Shown: positions 12,091 to 23,417, numbered from the stretch's first letter. The stretch is DNA of 64,000 bases from Litsea cubeba (GCA_012931725.1 CM022955.1:16325654-16389653), one strand, 5' to 3'. Numbers and translations: made by a program. Notes: generated by a model from the letters alone, not told the origin.

Positions 12091-13020
12091 TAGAGTGGCC
12101 TGGGAGTTTATCTGTCACAAACAACACAAGCATTTTGTATTTGCTTTACAACTAAAGGTCCCAAAAATGTAACTCACTTGCCATCTCGCATAGCCACATG
12201 GATGCTATGCAACATCAGAAAGCTTTCTAACAAACTAATGTTTCATTACCGATAAGAGCCCGATTAGAAGCAGAGAAAACAAGTGGAGAAGTCTGAACAA
12301 TTCTCTTTACCTTTCCTCTGCATCATTTTCCACCATGATCACCATTTTCTAAAAATAACACACAATACCATTTTGTAGAAATAGGGCCACATTTACAGAA
12401 AACAGTATTTTTTCAACTAACAAGGCCCCATTTATAAAAGAAGGAAAGGTGAGAATATTCAGACCAGAGATGGAGTCAGAAGGAAGCCAAACCAGTTGTC
12501 AACAATCAGATGGATGAACCAGGAAAAGCAATTTGAAAACCCCAAACAAATATCCCCTCTTCCTTCTTTTTCCCCTCTCCCATTGACTAACCTAGTAATT
12601 AAAAAGATTCTCACCTTCTTCCAATATAATATTTCACTCACATAAAATCAACCAAACAAACAGCAATGCATAATGCTACCCAATTCACTCAGCTTTCTAT
12701 CACAACTCCAGTTTTATTTTGCTCAAAAGTTCAAACGCTCCTCCTTGTCTGATCTGCCGTTAGGAATCCCCCACTATCAAAAAGAAAAAAAGAAAAAAGA
12801 AACCCCTACCATTTCCCTCTCTCTCCCCACTTCCCACGCTATTTCTATTTTCTTTCCTCGAGCGAGCAAATAAATGAATGTTTCCACGAGCAAAACCTCT
12901 CTCTCTAGCTCACTACATTTCCATCGCCACTAGATCTGTAAATACAAACAACAACAATGCAGAAATCTAATCTCAAAGAAATAGAAATGTACGGTCCGAT
13001 CTGAGACTTAGGAGAGAAGG
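12091..13020. other. CACTA interior, no gene seen
   Basis: AT-rich noncoding sequence with a CT-rich stretch near 12810-12915. The part next to 13020 may be 5' or intronic sequence of the captured F-box gene. No ORF with recognisable motifs. Confidence 0.5.
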
Positions 13021-13260
13021 TTTTTGGAGTTTCCACCGCCGCCGCCTGGAGAGAGAGAGAACCGAGGGAGAGGAAGATGAGGTCGGGGAGGGTGAGGAAG
13101 ATGCCGGAGCTGCTGCGAGGGGACTGGGAGCGGACGGAGGCGGCGACGAGGTCGATCTCGTTGAGGTCGGGGAAGCGAGAGGTGAGGCGGGAGGGAGTGC
13201 CCAGTCGAGGAGCTTGAGGGAGCGGTGGAGGGAAAGAAAGAAATGAGTGACAGAGTGAGG
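13021..13260 (-). pseudogene. captured F-box/LRR (RNI-like) gene fragment
   Basis: A GC-rich island stands out from AT-rich surroundings. On the minus strand one frame reads RLTSRFPDLNEIDLVAASVR, then SSSGIFLTLPDLIFLSLGSL, which resembles the start of the leucine-rich region in plant F-box/RNI-like proteins. An upstream LKLLDW block lies in a different frame, so there is at least one frameshift. No F-box is seen. The longer ORF covering this island uses another frame and is Pro/Ser-rich, a composition artefact. The assignment rests on a short stretch and could be wrong. Confidence 0.45.
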
Positions 13261-13329
13261 GATAAGAGGGAAAAAGGGAAAAGAGGGAGAGGGAAAAGGG
13301 GGACTGGAGGCGGGAGTGGGAAATTTGGT

Positions 13330-13720
13330 TTGCCGACGTTTATATAAACGTCGGTAAACATTATTTTAATTTTCTTAATATTTGCCGACATTTTCCTTCG
13401 TCAGCAAAGGTAAATTAAAAAAATAAGAAAATGAAAAAGACTTGTGCCTACGTTTTTTTTTTGTCGGAAAAGGTAAATAAAAAAATTTAAAAAAGGACTT
13501 TTGCCGACGTTACTTTTCGTCGGCAAAGTTAAATTAAAAAATAAAAAAGATCATTGCCGACGTTTTGTTTTCGACGATTATTTTCGTCGCAAAAAATAGA
13601 TTTTTCATCATTAATAATTATTTTAATTTTTTTAATTGAAAACACGTAAAAAAGATTACTAACCTTTACTGATGTTTTATATTAAACATCGGTAATAAAT
13701 TTTCCGACTCTAATTTTCGT
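13330..13720. repeat. CACTA internal palindromic repeat cluster
   Basis: Several GCCGACG..CGTCGGC-type palindromes lie far from either end. The right part (13640-13720) is the near-exact reverse complement of about 25690-25800 in the second CACTA region. Confidence 0.8.
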
Positions 13721-14400
13721 CTCCTTCTCCATTCTTTTCTTTCGATTCTCTTTCTCCTATTCTTTTACTCTCCCTCACAACCACCCACTGCACTGCCATC
13801 ACCACCCGGCTTGCGTAGCCACTGCACTCACCTTGTACCACCTTCGGAGATAGAATTATAATTGTAGAATTTAAGTTCATCATACAACTTCAACTTTGGA
13901 GATAGAAATATAATGGTAGAATTTAAGTTCATCATACGACTTCACGTGTGGACCAAAAGTCTGTCCTATGACCAAATTCAGATTGAATTGTTTGAGAGTC
14001 GGCTTCTTTCCTTTTATATATTTCATTTAGAATTTAAAAACAGATGACATGGAAGGTACACCTAAAAACTGATGAGATGATGCATCTTCTGGAGTTACCT
14101 GCTCATATTTCTTGTAGATTCGCTTGGTTACTATATTCTTGGATTCATCATTAATCGACATGGCATTGCACGTCTCAGCCCAGTACTCATCATAATGAGG
14201 CTCCCATTTCTTCAAACAAACGGCTGAAACTATTGGGCCAAAATTCATATTCCAACAACTACTAGAACCGGTTTCTTTTTCTTTTTCTTTCTAAGAGAAG
14301 AAGGCCGTAAACCTAGATCTATATCTCAATCACATTCACACCACATCCTTCAAGGCCTCACTCTATCATCCACGTCAGCAATAATTTTACCGAAGTAAAA
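13721..14400 (-). other. segment absent from the related CACTA block; one unidentified ORF
   Basis: The flanking blocks on each side are contiguous, in inverted form, near 25530-25690, so this segment looks inserted or captured. It holds a minus-strand ORF at 14027-14248 of about 73 codons with a KKWEPHYDEYWAETCNAM stretch that has the composition of a real protein. I do not recognise it. A C-rich leader and an A-rich stretch precede it. Confidence 0.4.
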
Positions 14401-14424
14401 TAACAATCAAATAGGATTTTCTAA

Positions 14425-14790
14425 CACTTATGATCGAAAAACGGCACACCGGGGGTCCGGAACAGGAAACGGCCACCGAAAAATTTGGAAAGCTGTGCGA
14501 GCACTTCGCTCGAGAACAAAGTAAATTGACGGAACTGACGGTTCGCAAATAGGACTCCCGGTTAGAGAATTAGAAGCAAAACATAGGATTTCCCAACACT
14601 TAGGTTCGAAAACGGCCCGCAGGGCGTACGGAATGGGAAAAGGCTCCGAAAAAATTGGAAACCGACACGAGCACCTCGTTCGAGGCGAAATTAACTTGCA
14701 GGAACTGACGGCTCGTAAATCGGACTCCCGGATAATGAATTAACACTTAAAACGTTGGATTTTTAACACTTAGGTTCAATTTGGCGTCTC
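14425..14790. repeat. two-copy GC-rich block shared with the second CACTA region
   Basis: Two direct copies, about 160 bp apart, of a block containing TTCGAAAACGGC, CGGAA..GGAAA, GAGCAC(T/C)TCG, GGAACTGACGG and GGACTCCCGG. The same block occurs reverse-complemented, again in two copies, at about 25255-25530, and more loosely near 24590-24680. It is neither coding nor a palindromic repeat. Confidence 0.8.
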
Positions 14791-15480
14791 TACTTTTCTC
14801 TTCTTATTGGCTTAAAACTGATGAAATCCGATTTTAGCATGTTTGGATGAAGCTTCTACTGTGTCCATTTCAAATGGCACTAAGACCAACATTTGTGATC
14901 CAAACCGTTGATCATATTAGGGGGGCTAAAAATGGTTATGATACCAAAAGTCAACCATTGGATCATTATAGATTGTGATGTATTGATGAAAACGTACAGA
15001 CCATTAGATCATCATTTATGAAAATTTGTACGCCCTATTTTTCGCAATCCAAACTTTTAGTCCTCTTCAAAAGGTCATTTATAGTTATAGGTCCCAACCC
15101 CAAATGTTGATTCAATATGGATCATGAAATATTTTTGAAATAAATATCAATCGTTGGATTAATGCATGGTTACTACAGTGCATTTACGAGTTAAGACATG
15201 CAGTCCGTTTTTTCTACATTTCCAAACAATCTGGATGACTAATGCAAGATATGGACCATAAACCCCCTTTATATGGCAAGTAACGTTACTAGATCAAATT
15301 CCAACGATTCATGTATTATGAGATATTGACAAAAAGGACCAAAAGGTTAATGATTCAATTTTAATTTTTGTGGGCCACTTTTTCCCGATCTAAACATGAA
15401 ATCCTCTTTAGGAGGTTAACAATGATTATCTGGTCAAATCTTATCACTTGATTCATCATGGATATATATTTTATTTTCCT
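14791..15480. other. CACTA interior with degenerate short repeats
   Basis: AT-rich DNA with several diverged copies of phrases such as CCATT(A/G)GATCAT and CGTTGGATTAAT at irregular spacing. Similar phrases occur at 24780-25250. No coding sequence seen. Confidence 0.5.
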
Positions 15481-16220
15481 CGGTAAAATGAATATGAAAA
15501 TAAATAAAAATTAATAAACAGATTTACCGACTTTTAATTTCGTCGGTAAAAGTAAAAAATAAAAATTTTAAAAGATATTTACCGACGTGTTTATTTTTGT
15601 TGGTAACATGATCGTAAAAATAAATAAAAATTAATAAACATATTTACCGACGTTTAATTTCGTCGGTAAAGATAAAAAATAAAAATTTTAAAAAGATATT
15701 TATCGACGTTTTTATTTTCGTCGGTACAATTAATATAAAAATAAATAAACATATTTATCGACGTTTGTATTTTCGCTTGTAAAATTAATATAAAAATAAA
15801 TAAATATTCATAAACATATTTACCGACGTTTTATTTCGTCGGTAAAATTTTAAAAATAATTTTTTAAAAAAAATTTAAGAATGACCTTTGCCGACGTTTT
15901 ATCAAAAAACGTCGGTAAAGGGTCAACTTTTGGCCACGTTTTTTAGAAACGTCGGTAAAAGTCTATACTTTTGCCGACGTTGTTAAAAACGTCGGTAAAG
16001 GATGCACTTTTGGCCACGCTTTTTACGATTCGTCGGTAAAGGGTATATCTTTTGGCCACGCTTTTTACGATTCGTTGGTAAAGGGTATACCTTTGCCGAC
16101 GTTTTCTGAAAACGTCGGTAAAGGTATACCCTTTACCGACGTTTTTCAAAACGTCGGCAAAGGTATACCCTTTACCGACGAATTTTTAAAAACGTGGCTA
16201 AAAAACGTGGCTAAAAGTGC
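15480..16220. repeat. CACTA right subterminal palindromic repeat array
   Basis: About a dozen units of ACCGACGTTT..(A)ACGTCGGTAAA, with spacing shrinking to about 45 bp near the terminus. Some units have GGCCACG instead of GCCGACG. They mirror the left array but use T/A where the left end uses G/C next to the core. Confidence 0.85.
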
Positions 16221-16234
16221 AACTTGTTGTAGTG

Positions 16235-16349
16235 TCTCCCAGACATCATAGCCAAGTGACTTAATGAAAGCCTGCATTCTGATCTTCCAGAAGGAGTAAT
16301 TAGAACCATCAAACAAAGGTGCTTTCTTATTCCCTGTATTGGTTGCCAT
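16235..16349 (-). pseudogene. copia gag N-terminus, separated from the rest by CACTA
   Basis: The minus-strand ATG at 16347-16349 opens MATNTGNKKAPLFDGSNYS and continues with FWKIRMQAFIKSLG, the usual copia gag start. The frame reaches the CACTA junction and resumes at 6344. An upstream TTG start is possible in frame, but ATG is preferred. It lies 55 bp inside the primer-binding site. Confidence 0.9.
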
Positions 16350-16403
16350 GTGATTTGACAAGAGATCACCCTTAGCGTGTTAAGCTTTTCAAGGGAACCT
16401 TAC

Positions 16404-16415
16404 GCTCTGATACCA
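16404..16415 (-). other. copia primer-binding site (initiator tRNA-Met type)
   Basis: On the minus strand it reads TGGTATCAGAGC, the classical plant copia site complementary to the 3' end of initiator tRNA-Met. It lies 2 bp inside the 5' LTR. Confidence 0.9.
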
Positions 16416-16417
16416 AT

Positions 16418-17620
16418 TGTTAGATATCGCGATCACTGAGAGGGGGGGGGGGGGGTGAATCAGTGATTCTTTAAAAACAGGTCCAAATTAACAACAAAAG
16501 CAAATCAAATCACACAATGACACTAGATTTAACGTGGTTCACCGAAAGGCTACGTCCACGGTTCAAAGATTGTCCGAACACCAATTCGGGACAGATCTGA
16601 ATCTATTTAGTCGCACCAACGACAAAGAGCACCAACCCTTAGTTTCAGATAGCACCAACTATCTAGGAAGCACCTACTCCCTTGAGTTTCAGATAGCACC
16701 AACTATCTAGGAAGCACCGACTCCCTTTACAATTTATCTGCACCAACAGATAGGATCACCAAACCCCAGACACCAAGCACCAACTTGATGTTCTACAGAA
16801 TAAGAATAGAAAACTTTTTCTACAGCCCTTCCCCTCTACAATCTCTCTCTCTCAATCCCTTACAAATTGAAAATTAAAGCATAAACAGAGAGACACTTAT
16901 CTTATGGACGAAACAACCATCTTCAAGAGCACATTCTCGTCCACACTTGCTGTAGAACGTGCAACACAACTGCACACAGCAACAACACCTTCTTCTCTCC
17001 AAAACCCTCTCTTTTCTTCTCTACTTTTCTTCTCTTCTTTCTCTCTTGGTGTTTTTTTTTTTAAAAACGAGCCAATCAAGCCTTTATATAGGTTTTGGTA
17101 ACCCTAAAGAGTGTTTTAAATTAGGCTAGAATTCGTTTAGAAAGAGTCCCAAACGAAATACTTAAGTTTCCTGAATTTTCGTGCAAAACTTCTATTTCTG
17201 CGCAACTCAGGTTTCCCGTGTGTTCTACCGGTAGTACTTGCGGTAGAACAGATGAAATTCTCATGTCCAAGCTTCTGCTAGAATTTAAGCCACTTCTACC
17301 GGTAGTACTTGCGGTAGAACTTTCAGAACAGCCACTTCTACCGGTAGTACTTGCGGTTGACAGATGGAAATCTTAGGGTCAGCCTTTTCTATCCCTTTTC
17401 TACCCCTGTTCTACCCCTGTTCTACCGGTAGAAATACCGGTTGACAGATGAAATTCTGATTTCCTATACTGTTCTGTTTCAGCTCTGTTTTCTCTTTGAA
17501 GCTCTATCAACACCACACTTATGACATTGTGTTGACAATAATTCCAACACAAGATGATACTTGAGATACTAATTTCTTCAATTCTTCATTAAACTTCTCA
17601 AGGCATCTCAAATTCCAACA
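16418..17620 (-). repeat. copia 5' LTR (1203 bp)
   Basis: Nearly identical to 110-1296; differences are a few substitutions and short indels, including a poly-G length change and one extra TTCTACCCCTG-like unit. It is flanked outside by AAGAG. The repeated ACCGGTAGTACTTGCGGT element lies at about 17225-17445. Confidence 0.95.
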
Positions 17621-18353
17621 AAGAGCTTGACCAAAAATCAAAGAAGAAATTTGGGGAAAAGTCCTCTCAAAGCTCAAACTTGCACAAATGGCTTCCAAAC
17701 CCAAAACCTCTCTACAAATGAAATGAAAAGGGAGGGGATGAGCTACCTAATCCATTTCTAATCAAAAGGAAGAAGGTTCACTAAGCTTACAAGCTTTAGG
17801 AGCTTACCTTAGAGTGGGCTGTGGATGAAAAGCTTAGGAAAGTAGATGGGTATGATCTTTGAGGCCTGAGGAAGGAGATGGAAAGCTTCGCCGGCGATGT
17901 CGGAGCTCTAGTGACCGTCGGCAACGAGGAGGCAGTGAAGGGGCTGAGTTTGGAGAAAAAGAATAGTGAAATGAGAGAAGAGATGAATGAAGAAATGGGA
18001 TGAGGGTTATATTAGGTTAGGATTGAGTGGAAATTTAAGTTTAGTCCTTGGTTTTACTAATGGCGATATTCGGGCCTCTTCGACACGTCGAATCGAAACG
18101 CGACAGAAGACTAAAGTTCATAAAATGTCGAGACCTACCCGATACACAGAAACTCACAAAAACTCATAATCTCATATAAACCCCTGAAAACTTCCCAAAA
18201 TTGCAAACCACCCACTACTATACCCAAACGCACTCCGAATCACGCGAGGTTCCACATGCATGATCCAAATGTCAAATCTGACTCGCTAAGACTCTAAACA
18301 CACTTACTAACTAATCAAATAATTAATAAAGGGTTAAGGGACGAAGTGTTACA
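17621..18353 (-). repeat. LTR-like end, possibly Del/Tekay chromovirus
   Basis: The right edge on the minus strand reads TGTAACACTTCGTCCCTTAA, resembling the start of Del/Tekay-type LTRs. From there the sequence runs left to the copia insertion and continues at 1-109. There are no internal coding domains in the window, so I cannot tell whether this is a solo LTR or part of a full element extending left. Confidence 0.35.
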
Positions 18354-19389
18354 ATAAATGAGCCAAAAAACCAGTCCAGAACTTAAATGGGTCTTAACCC
18401 AATGCTACACTAGTCCATATCTAGTGAGAAACTAGGCCTTGGTACAATTCTCATAACAGGTTATGTCTGTGCTGTAAATGAGTCTAAAGAAGCTCCTGGA
18501 CCCACTTAAAAAGCAAATTATGGTCTTAGCCCACTTCATAAAAGTGAACTCAGGTCTTAACCCATTCAGTAGAAATGAAATTTGGCCCAAATCATATCAC
18601 TAAATAGGCCTAAATTGGCCTTAGATATGGATTATTAATGTCTCACATAGTGGACTGTTATAAGCATGCACATGGGCTACTAAGCGCCATTTATGTGACC
18701 AATTGACATGTGGGCTATGATTTTATAAGCCTACATGAACTGCTATAAGTTTGGCAGGAGGGTTACATGGTAACCTAAAATGTAGTTATGAGCCCGATGT
18801 ATGAGCCAATTGAACAAGGCATGTTATGAGCTTGACATGTGAGCTGTGGGAATTATGATAGAAACAACATAGATCACCCATCCAATGATGGGAAATCTAC
18901 TGAAGAGATATAAAAGACAATATTATGTCATAATGCAAATTAGTCATTTATAGAGTTCCTTTCATTTTACTTGTAAAGAAAGAAGTAGGTCAAGGACCAG
19001 AAGCAAGTTCCTTCTCGGATTAGGACATTGCATTTCTCGTTTTGAGCAATGTAATCCACCCCAAAAATTAAAAGAGGATTTTCTTGTAATATTGATTTAA
19101 TGATATTCAATCCAAGAGTTTGTCTCGTTTTTTGTTCATACAAAGAGATGAGAAATAACAAAGAGGAGAGACTTAAAACAACGCTCTTTAAACAACTTCT
19201 TTAGTTGTAATATAGAGTCACCACAAAGAGAGGCACATATCATTGACATCAAAAATGTCACTTTGCCTTTTCAACATCAGGAAGCTACATGAAGCCGCAT
19301 CATACCAACATGCAATGCTACTTCAAGCATCAAATCTTGTCAGAATCAAACAAAAACTACAAGATTATTCAAAATAGCTAAAAGAAGAG
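18354..19389. other. intergenic DNA, no gene seen
   Basis: AT-rich. The first half has repeated phrases such as GGTCTTAACCCA and GTGGGCTATGA. The second half resembles decayed LTR sequence but has no recognisable ends. Confidence 0.4.
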
Positions 19390-20235
19390 TACACATGAAG
19401 TTTCGGGTCATTTCGACATCATTTGGCCTAACTTCACTCTTCCAGCAGCTGAACAGGAGTTCCCATGGGCGGTGAAGCCAGAGATCCTGATTCACAAAAC
19501 AGAGGACACAGTTGGCTACAAAATGCCACTAGAAAGCTTTACATCAAATTACAAGTCATTCCGACATCGTTTGGCCCAAAAGGGAAACAGCCGCAGCGAA
19601 GTCAGCTCTCTTGGCGGCGAAAGCACCGAGAACATCGGGTCTTCGATCAAAGCCTATAGATGGACTCAAAATACATCCAAAAGGCTCCACGATATATTTC
19701 AGGTTAAACCGTCAACGTTTGACCCTATATCAACCCTCGGACAGCAAAACCGAGCCACTCGGCTGTGAGAACCACCGAGGCCATCACTAATCAAACAGAG
19801 CACATGGGTGACTTCAAGTTGCTTCCAAAAAGCTACGTGTCAAGTTTCAGGTCATTTCGACAACATTTGACCAGACTTTCGCTCTTAGAAGCCAATCAAG
19901 CCTCCTGGCAGCGGAGCCCCTCGGGACCATGGTTCCCAAATCGGAGCTAATGGATTGTCTCAAAATGACTCCAATAGGCTCCCTGTCAAATTTTAAGTCA
20001 ATCGGACATCGGTTGACCGTACATCCAAGCGCGGCATCTTCCTCACGATAAAATCAAGCCTACTACGACGGGACCCCACACGGCTTCAAAACTCAAACAA
20101 AAGCCTATGGTTGGTCTTATCTACTGCTCAGGAGGCTTTACCTCAAATCTCAGGTCATTCCGACATCGACTGACCTAGTTTTGGCTTCTGACGGAAAATC
20201 GGCAACTCTACACAACAAAGTCTTCGGCTTTCCCG
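19390..20235. repeat. degenerate tandem array, ~150-bp unit, six copies
   Basis: The phrase AAATTTCAGGTCATTCCGAC or a close variant recurs at about 19398, 19541, 19694, 19847, 19990 and 20145, a spacing of 143-155 bp. Other parts of the unit also recur in register: a CTCAAAATG..CCAAAAGGCT block just before it, and a CGG..CC(T/A)C block with AAAGCCTATGG between copies. The copies are strongly diverged. ORFs over this region are not conserved between copies. Confidence 0.75.
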
Positions 20236-21153
20236 GAAAACCAGAAACTTTTCCCTTTGATATGCAAGGATTCTCATCAAGTTTTCTACAGGGAAAACAA
20301 GCCAAAATATATACAAAAATGTCAAGAAAAATACTGAAGAAAAAAGAATCGGGAAAAACCAAGAAACGTCCAAAAATCGGCGACCAAAAGGGACCAAAGT
20401 TCGACCATGGAAATCCGGGTCGCCAGATTTTCTCCGAAAGACCGTTTTTCAGTCCATTTTCACGTTTCGAGATGTCCGGCCCTTGTGGTTTTTCAACAAA
20501 CTAATTTTTGAGACACTGAATCTGTCGATCTTCGTCAGCATCACGGATCCGCCGTCGAAAGCATGAAACGTCATCGATCACTTAGGAATCACCAACCGGC
20601 CGACCAAGACAGCACACTTTCTGCCCGATCAATTGAGAAATCGACAGGACAGATGGTACCAGCCCACTGGAAGCAATCAATGTCTGAAGTTGCATGGTCA
20701 TCCGACATCAATTAACATGAAGATCCATCATCATCATTGTAAGAAGAAAATCCAAAAGACACGGAGCGGCCTGCAACTCTTGAAATGCCCTGGCTACCAC
20801 TTAATAAGTTTTAATGACCCCTTTTATGACAAGTTAATGCGGTCATTACCTCATTATTTTGGGCGGCCCAATCAGAAGCAAGGAAAAAGGAGTTACAAGT
20901 CAATGCAATCATGGCATTAAACCATGAAACTCCTCCCATCATAGAGCTTAAAGGCAATTAAAAGCCCTTAATTCTCCATCGGCCAATCGGAAGCCAAGAA
21001 AATAGAGTTACAAAAAAAAAATGAATTAAAAACTTGTAACCCCTTTCATCATGGAGCTTCAATGCGTCAAAAGCCCATAAACCCTCCTAAAGGCCACCAA
21101 AGGCCTATAAAAGGAGGTCATTCCAAGAAGAAAGGAGCGAATCGATTTCTAAC
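20236..21153. other. intergenic or old LTR sequence with a TATA-like box
   Basis: A pair of related blocks, each with GGCC(A)CAATC(A/G)GAAGC and GAGTTACAA, lies at about 20870-20900 and 20990-21020. Downstream is GGCCTATAAAAGGAGG (about 21102-21117), resembling the promoter of a plant gypsy LTR or an integrated pararetrovirus. No proteins of either are visible. The second CACTA end is inserted 37 bp after it. Confidence 0.4.
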
Positions 21154-21171
21154 CACTACAAGAAGTTGCAC

Positions 21172-23185
21172 TTTTAGCGACGTTTTTCTAAATACGTCGG
21201 TAAAGATAACTATTTACCGACGTATATAAAAACGGCGGTAAAAAACGCAGGCAAAGCTAATAATAAAATTAATTTCATTTTTAAAAAATATAGATTTTTA
21301 CCGACGAAAACAAACGTCGGTAAAATGTTTTTTAATTTTTATTTTATTTATTTTACCGATGAGAAAAAACGTCGGTAAAACTCTTTTTTAATTTTTATTT
21401 ATTTTTATTTTTATTTTACCGATGAAAAAAAATGTCTGCGACAGTTTTTTTTTTATTTTATTAATTTTACCGACGAAAAAAAAACGACGGTAAAATTTTT
21501 TTTGAGTTTTTATTTATTTTTATTTTCATTTTTACCAATGAAAAAAAACATCGGTGAAGGTTATTTTAATTTTAATTTTATTTTTTTTACCGATGAAAAA
21601 AAACGTCGGTAAAACTTTTTTTCATTTTTATATATTTTTCTTTTATTTGACCTACGAAAAGCAACGTCAGTGAAGGTTTTTTTAATTTTTATTTTATTTA
21701 TTTTACCGATAAAAAAACGTCGGTAAAAATAATTTTTAATTGTTATTTATTTTTCTTTTTACTTTACCGACGAAAAACAATGTCGATGAAGGTTTTTTTT
21801 AATTTTTATTTTACTTATTTTACCGACAAAAAAAACGTCGGTAAAAGTGTTTTTTAAATTTTATTTATTTTTCTTTTTATTTTACTAACAAAAAAAAATG
21901 TCGATGAAAGTTTTTTGTTTTTATTTTATTTATTTTACCTATGAAAAAAAAAGTAGGTAAAACTCTTTTTAATTTTTATTTATTTTTCCTTTTATTTTAC
22001 TAATGAAAAAAACGTCGGTAAATGGTTTTTTAATTTTAATTTATTTATTTTACCGATGAAAAAAAACCTGGCTAAAAATATTTTTATTTATTTTTCTTTT
22101 CATTTTACAGACGAAAAAAATGTCGGTGAAAGTTTTTTTTTATTTTATTAATTTGACCGACGAAAAAAAAAAAACTAAAAAACTCTTTTTGAATTTTTAT
22201 TTATTTATCTTTTCATTTTACCAATGAAAAAAAACGTCGGTGAAGGTTTTTTTAATTTTTATTTTATTTATTTTACCGATGAAAAAAAACGTCTGCAAAT
22301 TTTTTTTTTCATTTTTATATATTTTTCTCTTTATTTTACCTACGAAAAGCAACGTCGGTGAAGGTTTTTTTAATTTTTATTTTATTTATTTTACTGATAA
22401 AAAAACGTCGGTAATAATAATTTTTAATTGTTATTTATTTTTCTTTTTATTTTACCGACGAAAAACAATGTCGATGAAGGTTTTTTTTACTTTTTATTTT
22501 ATTTATTTTACCGACAAAAAAAAACGTCGATAAAAATGTTTTTCAAATTTTATTTATTTTTCTTTTTATTTTACTGACAAAAAAATGTCGACGAAAGTTT
22601 TTTGTTTTTATTTTATTTATTTTGCCTATGAAAACAAATGTCGGTAAAACTCTTTTTAATTTTTATTTATTTTTCTTTTTATTTTACTGATGAAAAAAAC
22701 GTCGGTAAATGGTTTTTTAATTTTTAATTTATTTATTTTACCGATGAAAAAAATATGGGTAAAAATATTTTTATTTATTTTTCTTTTCATTTTACCGATG
22801 AAAAAAATGTCGGTGAAAGTTTTTTTTATTTTTATTTTATTAATTTGACCGACGAAAAAAAAACATCGGTAAAACTCTTTTTAAGTTTTTATTTATTTTC
22901 TTTTCATTTTACCAATGAAAAAAAAAGTCGGCGATGGTTTTTTAATTTTTATTTTATTTATTTTACAGTCGAAAAAAACCATCGGTAAAACTCTTTTTTA
23001 ATTTTTATTTATTTTTCTTTTTATTTTACCGACGAAAAAAACGTCGATGAATGTTTTTTTAATTTTTATTTTATTTATTTTACTGACGAAAAAAACGTCG
23101 GTAAAACTATTTTTTAATTTTTATTTATTTTTCTTTCTATTTTCCCGACGAAAAAAAACGTCGGTAAAACCCTCACTCCCTGGTC
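21172..23185. repeat. large palindromic repeat array with a 688-bp higher-order repeat
   Basis: More than thirty units of the form TTTTACCGACGAAAAAAA then CGTCGGTAAAAC, separated by T-rich spacers. Variants with unique mistakes recur in the same order 688 bp apart: CTACGAAAAGCAACG at about 21651 and 22339, CAATGTCGATGAAGG at about 21778 and 22466, CTATGAAAA at about 21939 and 22626. A ~690-bp stretch was therefore duplicated in tandem (roughly 21490-22180 and 22180-22870). Confidence 0.85.
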
Positions 23186-23417
23186 AACTTTGTTTGACTT
23201 CAACATGAAGAGAATGGGCTGCTTTTTTATGCATTTACTCTCCTTGGAGTAGTCAGCAGGGTAAGCTGAGTCAAAGCAGGCTTTCTATGAATTTGCTTTT
23301 TCTATATCAATTATTCATATAGATTTTACCTTCACTTTCTATTTTTTTTTTTTTACATTTGGTAATCATGTTTTGGCATCTGTCTCAATAACTGGTCTTT
23401 GTAATCTTGATTACTAG
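23186..23417 (+). other. intron-like sequence upstream of the captured RNA-binding protein exon
   Basis: Unlike the surrounding repeat arrays, this is mixed sequence with a T-rich tract and ends TTGATTACTAG at 23417, a plausible acceptor. Confidence 0.5.

Larger units (their letters stand above)
6345..16234 (-). mobile_element. CACTA transposon with captured gene fragments (Pack-CACTA), 9890 bp
   Basis: It begins CACTACAAGAATCTGCAC and ends with the inverted counterpart (GTGCAACTTGTTGTAGTG). It is flanked by the 3-bp duplication TCT (6342-6344, 16235-16237) and splits copia gag, where the reading frame resumes on both sides. Both ends carry arrays of palindromic subterminal repeats of the (A/G)CCGACG..CGTCGG type, as expected for En/Spm binding-site arrays. 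I find no TNP2/TNPD-like transposase, so it is non-autonomous. Inside are fragments of a CDK-like kinase, a beta-galactosidase and an F-box protein, all on the minus strand, and a hAT element. Strand is given from the captured exons. Confidence 0.9.
110..17620 (-). mobile_element. Ty1/copia LTR retrotransposon, minus strand, split by a CACTA element
   Basis: A complete structural copia element. It has two long LTRs (110-1296 and 16418-17620) with TG..CA ends, a 5-bp target duplication AAGAG on both sides, a primer-binding site of the initiator tRNA-Met type, a polypurine tract, and a gag-protease-integrase-RT-RNase H polyprotein in copia order. Without the nested 9,890-bp CACTA element it is about 7.6 kb. 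The long LTRs, three CCHC knuckles and a coiled-coil-rich gag suggest the SIRE/Maximus lineage, but that assignment is tentative. The two LTRs are nearly identical apart from short indels, so the insertion looks fairly recent. It is not autonomous now: gag is split, there is one frameshift in pol, and there is a premature stop near the end of RNase H. Confidence 0.95.

Noticed and set aside
13008..13391. 127-codon Pro/Ser-rich ORF
   Set aside because: Out of frame with the F-box-like reading and continues into CACTA repeats.
21102..21117. Integrated pararetrovirus promoter (CCTATAAAAGGAGG)
   Set aside because: No viral coding domains or other signals nearby; a gypsy LTR or chance match is equally likely, so only a TATA-like box is noted.
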